A DNA stretch of 64,000 nucleotides from Candidatus Pelagibacter sp. RS40 (GCF_002101295.1 NZ_CP020778.1:785001-849000); one strand, 5' to 3'; shown: positions 36,793 to 45,890, counted from the first letter of the stretch. The notes: generated by a model from the letters alone, not told the origin. Numbers and translations: made by a program.

Positions 36793-37899
36793 ATGAATGT
36801 ACCATTTTTTGATTATCCAAAATTATATATCTCACACAAATTAAAATTTGACCAAATTTTTTCTCAAATAGCTAAAAGAGGTTCGTTTATTATGCAAGAT
36901 GACCTAGAAAAATTTGAAAAAAAATTGTCGAATTACCATGACATTAGTTATTCTATTGGAGTTGGTAATGCCACAGATGCAATGCAATTGTTACTTAAAG
37001 CTGACAATATTGGATCTAACGATGAAATTATTTTTTGTTCTCACACAATGACAGCAACAGCCTCGGCAATAAAATTCACAGGAGCAAAACCAGTGGCTAT
37101 TAATTGCAATAATGAATTTTTAATGGACTATAAAGAAATTGAATCAAAAATTAATTCTAGAACGAAAGGAATTTTTGTAACGCAATTGAATGGAAGGATT
37201 GCTGATATGGAGGAAATTTGTGAAATTGCAAAAAAAAATAATTTAAAAATATACGAAGATTCTGCACAAGCTATCGGTTCTAAATATCAAAATAAGTCAG
37301 CAGGATCATTTGGGGTTGGTGGATGTATAAGTTTTTACCCAGCAAAAGTTTTAGGATGTTTTGGTGATGGTGGCGCAGTAGTCACAAACAACAAAAAAAT
37401 CTTTAAAAAAATAATGTTATTAAGAGATCATGGAAGAAAAAGCATTGAGGTTGTAAAATACTGGGGATTTAATTCAAGGCTAGATAATATTCAAGCTGGA
37501 ATATTAAATTTTTTATTAACAAAAATTAAAAAAAATATTCAACATAGAAGAAATATTGCAAAAGTTTATTTTGAAGAGTTCTCTCAAAATCCATATATAA
37601 AATGTCCACCAAACAATTTAGTTGAAAATAACAGATTCGATAATTATCAAAATTTTGAAGTGCAATGCGAAAATCGTGATAATTTGAGAAAATTTTTATC
37701 TAATAATAAAATAGGTACAATTCTGCCTTGGGGTGGAAAAGCTGTTCATGAATATAAAAATCTTGGATGCAACACAAAAAATTTAAAATTTACTGAAAAA
37801 ATAATGAGAAAATCATTATTATTACCAATGAATCAATTCATGAGTTTAATTCAAGCAAAGTACGTTGCAAAAAAAATAAACTTATTCTACAAGATATAA
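36793..37899 (+). CDS. DegT/DnrJ/EryC1 sugar aminotransferase
   Basis: 368 residues. The PLP lysine is Lys185 in SFYPAKVLGCFGDGG and the conserved aspartate is Asp156 in IYEDSAQAIGS. The N-terminal VPFFDYPKLY and GVGNATDAMQLLLKA are typical of FdtB/WecE-like ketosugar aminotransferases. It is a second enzyme of this fold in the window but of a different subgroup from LegC at 5609. It likely aminates a keto sugar formed by the CapD-like dehydratase two genes downstream or a product of the ThDP pair. Two-base spacing from the methyltransferase. Confidence 0.88.
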   Translation: MNVPFFDYPKLYISHKLKFDQIFSQIAKRGSFIMQDDLEKFEKKLSNYHDISYSIGVGNATDAMQLLLKADNIGSNDEIIFCSHTMTATASAIKFTGAKPVAINCNNEFLMDYKEIESKINSRTKGIFVTQLNGRIADMEEICEIAKKNNLKIYEDSAQAIGSKYQNKSAGSFGVGGCISFYPAKVLGCFGDGGAVVTNNKKIFKKIMLLRDHGRKSIEVVKYWGFNSRLDNIQAGILNFLLTKIKKNIQHRRNIAKVYFEEFSQNPYIKCPPNNLVENNRFDNYQNFEVQCENRDNLRKFLSNNKIGTILPWGGKAVHEYKNLGCNTKNLKFTEKIMRKSLLLPMNQFMSLIQAKYVAKKINLFYKI

Positions 37900-37909
37900 A
37901 AATATTTTA

Positions 37910-38638
37910 ATGATATTTGAGAGATTGATTGCTCTGATTATTTTCTTAATTATCTTACCTTTAATTCTGATAATTTGTTTTATTATTTTTTTAAATGATT
38001 TCTCAAATCCAATTTATTCAGGGAAAAGAGTTGGAAAAGATTTTAAAACTTTTAGCCAATTTAAACTTAGATCAATGTCAAAAAAAAAAAAATATCTTTC
38101 TAATGTAACATCATCATCAGATAATGATCCGAGAATAACATCAATTGGTCGCTTTTTAAGAAAGACGAAATTTGATGAAATACCTCAATTAATAAATATT
38201 CTTCTTGGACAAATGTCATTTGTTGGACCACGTCCTAACGTAGTTAATGAGGTGGAAAAATATTATAATGAAGAGAAAAAATTATTAAGTGTAAAACCTG
38301 GAATAACCGATTTTTCGTCAATTGTTTTTTCAGACGAAGGGGAAATTTTAAGTGAATCCAAAGATCCAGATTTAGATTATAATTTATATATAAGATTTTG
38401 GAAAAGCTCTTTAGGAATAATTTATATTAAACATAGATCAGTTAAACTTTATCTTTATATTGTATTTTTAACAATTATGAATTTTTTCAATAGGGAAAAA
38501 ACATTATTTTTAATTTCAAAAAAAATCAATGCACTATCAGATAAATACTCTTTAATTTCTGAAATTTGTTTAAGACAAAAAAAGTTAAAAGCAATTTCAT
38601 TTAACAATCATAACTTTTTAAAATTGATGAATTACTAA
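37910..38638 (+). CDS. Polyprenyl-phosphate sugar-1-phosphate transferase (PglC/WcaJ-type)
   Basis: 242 residues. One N-terminal re-entrant membrane helix (about 3-28) is followed by the small PGT catalytic domain: YSGKRVGKDFKTFSQFKLRSM, FLRKTKFDEIPQLINILLGQMSFVGPRP (with the catalytic Asp-Glu dyad) and VKPGITDFSSI. These enzymes start repeat-unit assembly by moving a sugar-1-phosphate from an NDP sugar onto undecaprenyl phosphate. The minimal size matches PglC rather than WbaP/WcaJ with extra helices. The tail after about 175 is longer than in PglC. Last gene of this operon stretch. Confidence 0.88.
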   Translation: MIFERLIALIIFLIILPLILIICFIIFLNDFSNPIYSGKRVGKDFKTFSQFKLRSMSKKKKYLSNVTSSSDNDPRITSIGRFLRKTKFDEIPQLINILLGQMSFVGPRPNVVNEVEKYYNEEKKLLSVKPGITDFSSIVFSDEGEILSESKDPDLDYNLYIRFWKSSLGIIYIKHRSVKLYLYIVFLTIMNFFNREKTLFLISKKINALSDKYSLISEICLRQKKLKAISFNNHNFLKLMNY

Positions 38639-38741
38639 ATAAATTTCTTATAAGAAAGAATTTTTTGAAAATTAGAAAAGTCTTGTATATTTCTATATAT
38701 AAGAAGTTATGAATAATGGTGTCAATTGAAAACAATAACAT

Positions 38742-40673
38742 ATGTTAAAAAAACTATATAATTTATTTGGCTCAATATCGGACCTTCCTAGATATGTTAA
38801 ACAATTTGCAGCTGTCATTTGTGATTTTTCACTTACAATTATCTCTTTTTGGTTATCGTTTTATTTAAGATTAGATGAATTTATAAAATTAAAAGAAAAT
38901 ACTTTGACTTCTGCTTTAGCTTTGGCAGTTTTGGCAGTATTAGTATTTTGGATATCAGGTTTTTATAAAACGATATTTCGCTATTCAGGAAAATCAGCTT
39001 TATCATCAATTAGTTTAGCTATAGGGATCTATGGATTATTAACTATTATTTTAATTACAATTTATGGTATTTCTGGTGTACCAAGATCGATAGGAATTAT
39101 ACATCCATTAGTTTTATTTTTTTTAGTATATGTATCAAGATTATTTGTAAGATATTTCTTGGATGGAAACTTTTTTCTTAAAAATAATAAAAGCTCACAA
39201 TCAAGAGTTATTATTTACGGAGCCGGAGCAGCTGGTAGACAATTAATATCAGTATTAGAAGATGCACGTGAAATGAAGGTGCTAGGTTTTATTGATGACA
39301 ATTTGCAACTACAAAATAAACTCATAAATGGAATGATGGTTTATTCAGTAAAAAATTTAGATTATTTAATTAAATCAAAAGATGTATCACATGTTTTATT
39401 AGCAATTCCATCAGCCAATAGATCGAAAAGAATAGAAATTTTAGATAAAATAAAAAAATATAAAGTTGCAGTAATTACTCTTCCAAGTTTTTCAGATATA
39501 ATTAAGGGTAAAATATCTACTTCTGATATTAAGGAATTAGACATTGAGGATTTGCTTGGCAGAGATCAAGTTTTACCAAATCAGGATTTATTGAATAAAA
39601 ATGTAAAAAATAAAACTATAATGGTCACGGGTGCCGGAGGTTCAATTGGTTCTGAGTTATCAAGGCAAATTATAAAACTTGATCCTAAAGAGTTAATTTT
39701 GATTGATATAAGCGAGCATAGTCTTTACAAAATTTACTCAGAACTTGAACAAATAAAATTAAAAATTGAGAAACAGTTGATCATAACGCCTATAATAGCC
39801 TCAATTCAAGATGAAGTACGAATTGAAAACATTATAAAAACTTTTAGACCAAATACTTTATATCATGCTGCAGCTCACAAGCATGTTCCTTTAGTTGAGG
39901 AGAATATTTGTGAAGGATTAAACAATAATATTTTTGGTACATTAAAAATTGCAAAAATTGCATTTTCCTATGAAATTTCAGATTTTGTATTAATTTCAAG
40001 TGATAAAGCAGTTCGACCTACGAATGTAATGGGGGTAAGTAAAAGAATTTCAGAACTTTGTTTGTTGGCTTTCGCAGGTGAAAATAAACATAAAACAAAG
40101 GTTTCTTTAGTAAGATTCGGTAATGTATTGGGTTCTTCTGGTTCCGTTATACCAAAGTTTAAAGATCAAATAAAAAAAGGTGGCCCTGTAACTCTTACTC
40201 ATCCAGAAGTTACTCGTTATTTTATGACTGCGTCAGAAGCAGCTCAATTAGTAATCCAAGCAGGTGCATTATCTCAGGGAGGAGACTTGTTTATATTAGA
40301 GATGGGAAAACCTATAAAAATAAAAGATTTAATTAAAAAAATAATTAGCCTTTCAGGATTATCAATTAAAGATAAAGATAATCCAGATGGGGATATTTCG
40401 ATCGAAATCACAGGATTACGCCCAGGTGAAAAACTTTATGAGGAATTATTATTAGGACAAAATCCAAAATCAACTATTCACCCAAAAATTCAAAAAGTAG
40501 AGGATCCATATATGAATTGGAGGGAGTTAAAACCACACTTATTGTCACTAGAAAAATTAATAGAAGCTTCAGATGTTAAGGAAATTTTGAAAATATTAAA
40601 AAAAATTGTAAACGAATATGAAATTAACAATAATATAGTAGATCATGTTTATAAGTTCAAAAATAACAAATAA
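38742..40673 (+). CDS. CapD/WbpM/PglF-like NDP-sugar 4,6-dehydratase
   Basis: 643 residues. Four membrane helices lie in residues 20-140, then a CoA-binding-like Rossmann segment (VIIYGAGAAGRQL, about 164), then the catalytic extended SDR domain with VTGAGGSIGSELSRQI (about 293) and SSDKAVRPTNVMGVSKR, the S-D-K plus MGxxK arrangement of UDP-GlcNAc C6 dehydratases. It makes the UDP-4-keto-6-deoxy sugar used by aminotransferases. A 103-base gap separates it from the PGT gene, so it may have its own promoter. It is the last protein gene before the 5S rRNA. Confidence 0.92.
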   Translation: MLKKLYNLFGSISDLPRYVKQFAAVICDFSLTIISFWLSFYLRLDEFIKLKENTLTSALALAVLAVLVFWISGFYKTIFRYSGKSALSSISLAIGIYGLLTIILITIYGISGVPRSIGIIHPLVLFFLVYVSRLFVRYFLDGNFFLKNNKSSQSRVIIYGAGAAGRQLISVLEDAREMKVLGFIDDNLQLQNKLINGMMVYSVKNLDYLIKSKDVSHVLLAIPSANRSKRIEILDKIKKYKVAVITLPSFSDIIKGKISTSDIKELDIEDLLGRDQVLPNQDLLNKNVKNKTIMVTGAGGSIGSELSRQIIKLDPKELILIDISEHSLYKIYSELEQIKLKIEKQLIITPIIASIQDEVRIENIIKTFRPNTLYHAAAHKHVPLVEENICEGLNNNIFGTLKIAKIAFSYEISDFVLISSDKAVRPTNVMGVSKRISELCLLAFAGENKHKTKVSLVRFGNVLGSSGSVIPKFKDQIKKGGPVTLTHPEVTRYFMTASEAAQLVIQAGALSQGGDLFILEMGKPIKIKDLIKKIISLSGLSIKDKDNPDGDISIEITGLRPGEKLYEELLLGQNPKSTIHPKIQKVEDPYMNWRELKPHLLSLEKLIEASDVKEILKILKKIVNEYEINNNIVDHVYKFKNNK

Positions 40674-40756
40674 TTATGCAAAAAAGATTAATAAACTAAT
40701 TAGAGCTCCTAATTGTTAATATTTCCAATTTAATTTAATCTTTTATCAAAATTTTC

Positions 40757-40785
40757 TTGATGAATAACTTTACATAAAGCTTAAT
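40757..40785 (+). promoter_or_regulatory. Candidate promoter upstream of the 5S rRNA
   Basis: TTGATG (40757-40762) followed after 17 bases by CTTAAT (40780-40785), ending about 17 bases before the 5S gene. The -10 match is weak, and such patterns are common in A/T-rich DNA. It is reported because the 5S gene, detached from the rest of the rRNA operon, needs either its own promoter or very long readthrough. Confidence 0.25.
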
Positions 40786-40801
40786 TTTTAGTATGTAATC
40801 A

Positions 40802-40919
40802 TGCCTGGTAATTATTGCGAAAGTGTAATACCCGATCCCATTCCGAACTCGGAAGTCAAGCCTTTCTGCGCCAATGGTACTTTGTCTTAAGACATGGAAG
40901 AGTAGGACATTGCCAGGCT
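40802..40919 (+). rRNA. rrf: 5S ribosomal RNA
   Basis: About 116 nucleotides with the terminal helix GCCTGG (40803-40808) pairing with CCAGGC (40913-40918). The universal 5S core CCCGATCCCATTCCGAACTCGG is interrupted only by expected variation, followed by the loop D/E region and GGAAGAGTAGGACA near the 3' end. No 23S or 16S sequence lies upstream in the 40 kb of this window. The gene is thus separated from the other rRNA genes, as known for SAR11. The next coding region starts eight bases after it. Confidence 0.95.
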
Positions 40920-40926
40920 AATCCAA

Positions 40927-41820
40927 ATGAAAGATATTATTGTTGTAACGGGTGGAGCTGGATTTGTTGGTACAAATTTAATTCAGAAACTTTTAAAGAA
41001 CACTAAATTTAAAATTTTTAGTTTAGATAATTATTCTACTGGGAATAAAAAAAATCACATAATAAACTCTAGAGTAAAGTATTACCGCGGAAGCACGAAA
41101 GATATAGATAAAATATTCAAAAAAAATAAAAACAAAATAAAATCAATTTTCCACTTTGGCGAATTTGCTAGAATTTTTCAGAGTTTTAAAAAATTTGATG
41201 AATGTTATACGTCTAATACAATAGGATCAGAGTCAGTTTTTAACTTTTGTTTAGAAAATAAAATTAAACTGATTTACTCGGCTACATCAGCAAGTTTAGG
41301 AAATAATGGAAATGATAAAAATCTTTCACCATATGCATTTACAAAATCAAAAAATTTAGAATTGCTTGAAAATTTAAAAAAATGGTTTAATTTTAAATTT
41401 GAGGTAATTTATTTTTATAATGTCTATGGCCCTGGTCAAATTGAAACTGGAGAAATGGCTACAGTTATTGGAATTTTTCAAAATCAATATAGAAATAAAT
41501 TACCTTTATCCGTTGTAAGTCCAGGTACTCAAACTAGAAGATTTACATATATTAAAGATACTATTGATGTTTGTTATGAGGCATGGAAAAAAAATAAATC
41601 AAAACATTATAGTATTTCACATAAACAAAGCTTTTCGATTCTAAAAGTTGCAAAAATGTTTGGCAGTAAAATAAAGATTTTACCACCTAGAGAGGGAGAA
41701 AGGTTTGCTTCTGCTATGACAAAAATGTCATTAAGAAACAAAATAATAAGAAGATATGGAAAAAAAAGTTTGAAAGATTATGTTGCTTCGTTTATTAAAG
41801 ACCAGAAAATTTTAAAATAA
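40927..41820 (+). CDS. NAD-dependent epimerase (UDP-glucose 4-epimerase-like)
   Basis: 297 residues of extended [18 protein letters not shown] (about 8-22) binds [14 protein letters not shown] and YAFTKSK hold the catalytic Ser and Yxxx[19 protein letters not shown] resembles the sugar-binding region of GalE/WbpP-type epimerases. It is slightly shorter than GalE (about 330). It begins eight bases after the 5S rRNA and its stop overlaps the L36 start, so it marks the boundary between the glycan island and core genes. It probably serves surface glycan synthesis. Confidence 0.85.
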   Translation: MKDIIVVTGGAGFVGTNLIQKLLKNTKFKIFSLDNYSTGNKKNHIINSRVKYYRGSTKDIDKIFKKNKNKIKSIFHFGEFARIFQSFKKFDECYTSNTIGSESVFNFCLENKIKLIYSATSASLGNNGNDKNLSPYAFTKSKNLELLENLKKWFNFKFEVIYFYNVYGPGQIETGEMATVIGIFQNQYRNKLPLSVVSPGTQTRRFTYIKDTIDVCYEAWKKNKSKHYSISHKQSFSILKVAKMFGSKIKILPPREGERFASAMTKMSLRNKIIRRYGKKSLKDYVASFIKDQKILK

Positions 41821-41945
41821 TGAAAATTGCCAGTTCTTTAAAGTCATTGAAAAAAAGAGACCTAAATTCTAAATTGGTAAGAAGACGCGGTCGTGTTTAT
41901 ATTATCAATAAAAAAAACCCTAAATTTAAAGCAAGACAGAAATAG
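41820..41945 (+). CDS. rpmJ: 50S ribosomal protein L36 (zinc-free type)
   Basis: 41 residues beginning [14 protein letters not shown] and continuing [16 protein letters not shown], ending KFKARQK. This is the alphaproteobacterial L36 pattern without the zinc-binding cysteines (C-minus form). The ATG overlaps the upstream TAA by one base. The gene lies away from the main ribosomal protein operon, which is usual for this C-minus form. Confidence 0.93.
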   Translation: MKIASSLKSLKKRDLNSKLVRRRGRVYIINKKNPKFKARQK

Positions 41946-41949
41946 TTTG

Positions 41950-42060
41950 ATGGATAATGAGAACCATAAAAATACTTGGAATAATTTTACCAAATTTGTA
42001 CTTTGGGGAACTATTGCTGTAATTTGTGTTTTAGTATTGATGGCAATCTTTCTTTTATAA
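41950..42060 (+). CDS. aa3-type cytochrome c oxidase subunit IV-like small membrane protein
   Basis: A 36-residue gene: a polar N-terminus (HKNTWNNFTKFV) followed by one hydrophobic helix (about 17-36). The pattern of a short polar head, Trp and Phe before the helix matches the bacterial aa3 oxidase subunit IV family (COX4 pro), which in alphaproteobacteria is often encoded next to pntA. Its stop is immediately followed by the pntA ATG. The function in oxidase assembly is weakly defined even in model species. Confidence 0.75.
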   Translation: MDNENHKNTWNNFTKFVLWGTIAVICVLVLMAIFLL

Positions 42061-43149
42061 ATGAAATTAGGATCAATAAAAGAAAACCTAGAAATAGAAA
42101 AGCGTATAGCTATTACACCAGAAATAGTTAAAAAATATAAATCATTAAATCTTAATATAATTCTACCCAAAGGGTATGGTGAACATCTAGGTATTTTTGA
42201 TAAGGAATTTATTAATGAGGGAGCAGAAATATTGGATAATGAACATAAAGTATTATCGGAGGCTGATGTAGTTTTACAAATGAATTTAATTGCTGAAGAA
42301 AATTTTGAAAAATTGAAAAATAAGCAAATTTTAATCGGTGTTTTAAACCCTTACTCAAATAAAGAAAAAATTAATAAACTTTTAGAAAAAAAAATAAATT
42401 GTTTTTCACTTGAACTTTTACCAAGAATTACAAGAGCACAATCAATGGACATACTTTCATCTCAAGCAAATTTAGCGGGATATAAAGCAGTAGTAGATTC
42501 CTTCGCTTATTATCAAAAAGCTATACCTATGATGATGACTGCCGCAGGCACAATCCCGGCGGCTAAAGTATTAGTAGTAGGAGCAGGTGTTGCAGGTTTA
42601 CAAGCTATAGCGACAGCAAAAAGGATGGGAAGTATAGTTTATGCAACAGATGTAAGGCTAGCATCAAAGGAACAAGTTGAGAGTTTAGGTGGCAAATTCC
42701 TAGTTGTTGAGGGTGCAGAAAATTTAGAGACCGAAGGTGGGTATGCAAAAGAAGCATCTGAAGAATTTAAACAAAAACAAGAAAATTTAATAAAAGAAAC
42801 ATTAAAAAAAATTGATATAGTTATTTGTACTGCTTTGATACCAGGAAAAAAAGCTCCATTAATTGTTAAAAAAGATATGATTGAAGCGATGCAAAGCGGG
42901 TCTGTAATTTATGATCTTGCAGCTTCTCAGGGAGGAAATACTGAGCTTACAAAAGTAAATGAAATTATAGATCATAATGGAGTTAAAATAATGGGAGATA
43001 GCAATATTTTAAATAAACTTCCAAATTCGGCCTCAAATTTATATGCAAAAAATATGTTCAATTTTGTAAGCAATTTATATGATAAAGATAATAAAAAATT
43101 TTCTATTAATCTTGAAGATGAAATTATAGAAAAAACTCAAATTAAATAA
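42061..43149 (+). CDS. pntA: NAD(P) transhydrogenase subunit alpha, part 1
   Basis: 362 residues covering the soluble NAD(H)-binding domain I. The alanine dehydrogenase/PNT N-terminal region opens with IKENLEIEKRIAITPE. The mobile-loop area LLPRITRAQSMDILSSQANL and the nucleotide fold VLVVGAGVAGLQAIATAKR (about 170) are clear. The proton-pumping enzyme moves hydride from NADH to NADP+, supplying NADPH. As in many alphaproteobacteria the alpha chain is split into two genes, this one lacking membrane helices. Confidence 0.95.
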   Translation: MKLGSIKENLEIEKRIAITPEIVKKYKSLNLNIILPKGYGEHLGIFDKEFINEGAEILDNEHKVLSEADVVLQMNLIAEENFEKLKNKQILIGVLNPYSNKEKINKLLEKKINCFSLELLPRITRAQSMDILSSQANLAGYKAVVDSFAYYQKAIPMMMTAAGTIPAAKVLVVGAGVAGLQAIATAKRMGSIVYATDVRLASKEQVESLGGKFLVVEGAENLETEGGYAKEASEEFKQKQENLIKETLKKIDIVICTALIPGKKAPLIVKKDMIEAMQSGSVIYDLAASQGGNTELTKVNEIIDHNGVKIMGDSNILNKLPNSASNLYAKNMFNFVSNLYDKDNKKFSINLEDEIIEKTQIK

Positions 43150-43151
43150 TT

Positions 43152-43454
43152 ATGGAAATAGATCCCTTTATATTCAGATTTAGTATATTTATATTATCAA
43201 TTTTTGTTGGCTATTACGTGGTTTGGAGTGTAACACCATCTCTACATACTCCATTAATGTCAGTTACAAACGCAATTTCTTCTGTAATAATTGTAGGTGC
43301 AATAATTGCAGCTTTAGAAAGCAACTCAGATAAAATTTTTGAAACTTCAAGTATATTTGGTTTTCTTGCAATTATTTTAGCAGCTGTGAATATCTTTGGT
43401 GGTTTTTTGGTTACTCAAAGAATGCTTCAAATGTATAAGAAAAAAAAGAAATAA
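43152..43454 (+). CDS. pntAb: NAD(P) transhydrogenase subunit alpha, part 2 (membrane)
   Basis: 100 residues, about three or four hydrophobic segments (7-25, 40-58, 66-90). SVTPSLHTPLMSVTNAIS is the signature of the PntA C-terminal membrane domain, and the protein ends in a basic tail. It completes the split alpha chain and forms half of the proton channel with the helices of PntB. Two-base gap from part 1 and nine-base gap to pntB. Confidence 0.94.
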   Translation: MEIDPFIFRFSIFILSIFVGYYVVWSVTPSLHTPLMSVTNAISSVIIVGAIIAALESNSDKIFETSSIFGFLAIILAAVNIFGGFLVTQRMLQMYKKKKK

Positions 43455-43463
43455 AATTAATTT

Positions 43464-44858
43464 ATGTCAGCAAATCTTTCCGCAACCTTTTACTTAATTT
43501 CTGGAATTTTATTTATTTTAGCTCTTAGGGGCCTATCTTCTCCAGAGACATCAAGGCAAGGAAATTATTTTGGTATTGCAGGTATGGCGATAGCAATAAT
43601 TGTTACTTTCTTGTCAGTTGGAAATTTTGGCTCTGGTTTTATTTATGTTTTGATATTTTTAGTAATTGGTGGATCTATTGGTGCATTTATAGCATTTAAA
43701 ATCCCAATGACTGCGATGCCAGAACTTGTTGCAGGATTTCATAGTTTAGTTGGTTTAGCTGCGGTTTTTGTTGCAATTTCTGCATTTTTAAATCCAGAAG
43801 CTTTTAATCTTGGAAGTACAGGAAGTATAAAACTTGCAAGTTTAATTGAAATGTCTTTAGGAGCTGCAATTGGAGCAATTACATTTTCTGGTTCAATTAT
43901 AGCCTTCTTAAAATTAAGAGGCATAATGTCAGGCGCGCCAATTACTTTTAAAGGACAACATTTTATTAATCTATTTATAGGATTGGCAATTATTTTTTTA
44001 ATTTATTATTTATGTAAAACTCAATCATCAAATATTTTTTGGACAATTGTAGCTATTTCTTTTTTAGTTGGGGTTTTGCTAATTATTCCAATCGGAGGAG
44101 CGGATATGCCAGTAGTAATTTCTATGCTAAATTCATATTCTGGTTGGGCTGCAGCTGGTATCGGATTTACATTAGAAAATACAGCTTTAATTATTACTGG
44201 AGCTTTAGTTGGATCATCTGGAGCTATTCTTTCATACATAATGTGCAAAGGTATGAATAGATCATTCTTTAACGTAATTCTTGGAGGGTGGGGAGCAACA
44301 GATCAAGCATCATCAGAACAAAGTAAGGAACAAAAACCAACAAAAAGTGGGAATGCAGATGATGCAGCTTTTTTAATGAAAAATGCATCTTCTGTAATAA
44401 TTGTGCCTGGTTATGGTATGGCTGTTGCTCAAGCACAACACGCATTAAGAGAAATGGTAGATGCATTAAAAAAAAATGGTGTAAAAGTTTCTTATGCAAT
44501 TCATCCTGTAGCTGGAAGAATGCCTGGACATATGAATGTGTTATTGGCTGAAGCAAATGTTCCTTATGATGAAGTATTTGAATTAGAGGAAATAAACAAC
44601 GATTTTGCAAACTGTGATGTTGCTTATGTAATTGGAGCAAACGATGTTACAAATCCTGTTGCTAAGTCTGACCCGCAAAGCCCAATATACGGCATGCCTG
44701 TTTTAGATGTTGAAAAAAGTAAATCAGTTTTATTTGTAAAAAGAAGTTTGTCACCAGGTTATGCTGGAATTGATAATGATCTATTTTATAGAGATAATAC
44801 TTTGATGCTGTTTGCAGACGCAAAAAAAATGACAGAAGAAATAGTTAAGAGTTTGTAA
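43464..44858 (+). CDS. pntB: NAD(P) transhydrogenase subunit beta
   Basis: 464 residues. About eight to nine membrane helices span residues 1-270, with MPELVAGFHSLVGLAAV carrying the conserved membrane histidine of the proton path. The soluble NADP(H)-binding domain III follows, with IIVPGYGMAVAQAQHAL, HPVAGRMPGHMNVLLAEA and VIGANDVTNP. Length matches typical PntB (about 460). It is last in the pnt operon. Transaldolase follows after one base. Confidence 0.96.
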   Translation: MSANLSATFYLISGILFILALRGLSSPETSRQGNYFGIAGMAIAIIVTFLSVGNFGSGFIYVLIFLVIGGSIGAFIAFKIPMTAMPELVAGFHSLVGLAAVFVAISAFLNPEAFNLGSTGSIKLASLIEMSLGAAIGAITFSGSIIAFLKLRGIMSGAPITFKGQHFINLFIGLAIIFLIYYLCKTQSSNIFWTIVAISFLVGVLLIIPIGGADMPVVISMLNSYSGWAAAGIGFTLENTALIITGALVGSSGAILSYIMCKGMNRSFFNVILGGWGATDQASSEQSKEQKPTKSGNADDAAFLMKNASSVIIVPGYGMAVAQAQHALREMVDALKKNGVKVSYAIHPVAGRMPGHMNVLLAEANVPYDEVFELEEINNDFANCDVAYVIGANDVTNPVAKSDPQSPIYGMPVLDVEKSKSVLFVKRSLSPGYAGIDNDLFYRDNTLMLFADAKKMTEEIVKSL

Positions 44859-44859
44859 A

Positions 44860-45552
44860 TTGATAAAAATTTTTTGTGATATTGCAAATATAAATCAAAT
44901 TAAAAAATATAATAAAAAAAAAATAATTAAAGGTTTTACAACTAATCCTAGCTTAATGAGGAAAGCTGGAGCTAAAGACTATACTAAATATTCCAAAAAT
45001 ATTCTTGCTGTTACCAACAAACCTGTTTCTTGTGAAGTATTTGCCGATAATTCAAAAGAAATGATATTACAGGGCAATAAAATAAATAAATGGGGAAGAA
45101 ATGTTTACGTTAAAGTTCCTGTAACTAATTCTGAAGGAAAATTTATGGGGGCCGCTATAGAGACTTTAAACAAAAATAAAGTAAAGCTAAATATAACAGC
45201 AGTTTACACAGCAAAACAAACCAGACAAATATTAAGCAAAATAGATAAAAGAACAAAAGTAATAATATCAATATTTGGTGGTAGAATGGCCGATGCAGGC
45301 AAAGATCCAGTACCTGAATTTAAAAAAAGTATACAATTTTCAAAAAATTTTAAAAATGTTGAAATACTTTGGGCAAGTACAAGAGAGCCGTACAATTATA
45401 TCCAAGCAAAGCAATTAGGTTGTCAAATTATTACAGTACCACCCTCTATAATAGAAAAAATTGAAAAATTTGGAAAAAGTTTTCAAAAACTTACAACAGA
45501 TACTGTTAAAGGTTTTTTGATAGACTCAAAGAAATCTAAATTTAAAATTTGA
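44860..45552 (+). CDS. Transaldolase family protein
   Basis: 230 residues, the short TalC/fructose-6-phosphate-aldolase size. The motif KGFTTNPSLMRKAG (about 24-37) is the transaldolase N-terminal signature. The Schiff-base lysine is in NVYVKVPVTN (about Lys88). ILWASTREPYN is the conserved late motif. The start is TTG at 44860, two bases after the pntB stop. It likely supports the non-oxidative pentose phosphate pathway together with transketolase (51819). Whether it acts as transaldolase or F6P aldolase cannot be told by eye. Confidence 0.88.
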   Translation: MIKIFCDIANINQIKKYNKKKIIKGFTTNPSLMRKAGAKDYTKYSKNILAVTNKPVSCEVFADNSKEMILQGNKINKWGRNVYVKVPVTNSEGKFMGAAIETLNKNKVKLNITAVYTAKQTRQILSKIDKRTKVIISIFGGRMADAGKDPVPEFKKSIQFSKNFKNVEILWASTREPYNYIQAKQLGCQIITVPPSIIEKIEKFGKSFQKLTTDTVKGFLIDSKKSKFKI

Positions 45553-45555
45553 AAT

Positions 45556-45632
45556 TGGTTGCGGGGGACGGATTTGAACCGTCGACCTCAAGGTTATGAG
45601 CCTTGCGAGCTACCAGGCTGCTCCACCCCGCG
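45556..45632 (-). tRNA. Initiator tRNA-fMet (anticodon CAT)
   Basis: 77 nucleotides on the minus strand. The acceptor stem starts CGCGGGG and ends CCCCGCA followed by A and an encoded CCA. The C1/A72 mismatch is the hallmark of bacterial initiator tRNA. The D-arm contains AGCAGCCTGGTAGCTCG, the anticodon arm reads GCTCATAAC with CAT, and the T-arm has GGTTCAAATCC. It lies four bases from the end of the transaldolase gene on the opposite strand. Confidence 0.96.
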
Positions 45633-45636
45633 ATAA

Positions 45637-45831
45637 TTAAATCCTATTCTTGAGTTTGTTAAGTTTTTTTACTCTTTTAATGTTTTCTTGAAGAATCCTT
45701 TTTTTCTTTTCTGATGGTTTTTCATATGTATTCTTTAACTTTATAATCTTAAAAAAACCATCACGTTGAAGTTTTCTTTTTAAAACTCTCAGTGCTTGCT
45801 CAACATTATTATCTTTAACTTCTATTTTAAT
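45637..45831 (-). CDS. rpsU: 30S ribosomal protein S21 (probable ATT start)
   Basis: 64 residues if initiated at ATT 45831. The core KDNNVEQALRVLKRKLQRDG and following basic helix are typical S21. Aligned with alphaproteobacterial S21 (Met-Gln-Val-Leu-Val-Arg-Asp-Asn-Asn), the initiator position falls on this ATT. A strong GGAGG (45841-45837) lies five bases upstream of it. The only other in-frame candidate, TTG at 45843, overlaps the ribosome site itself. No ATG is available in frame. A rare AUU start could reduce or regulate initiation, as known for infC. It lies four bases from the tRNA. Confidence 0.85.
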   Translation of the reverse strand: MKIEVKDNNVEQALRVLKRKLQRDGFFKIIKLKNTYEKPSEKKKRILQENIKRVKKLNKLKNRI

Positions 45832-45890
45832 AACAACCTCCAAAAAGTGGCATTAGTTATCACTTTATAAATTATTTGTCTATTATTCAT

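Noticed and set aside
38644..38657. Perfect palindrome TTTCTTATAAGAAA after the sugar-phosphate transferase gene
   Set aside because: Only A/T-rich arms and practically no loop; too weak to call a terminator or operator in this base composition.
40815..41006. 63-codon open frame over the 5S rRNA and the epimerase start
   Set aside because: It overlaps the structured 5S RNA and the clear Rossmann start of the next gene; the peptide resembles no protein.
44269..44640. 123-codon minus-strand frame rich in Leu/His/Gln
   Set aside because: It is antisense to pntB domain III with its full set of motifs; composition is that of a reverse-strand shadow.
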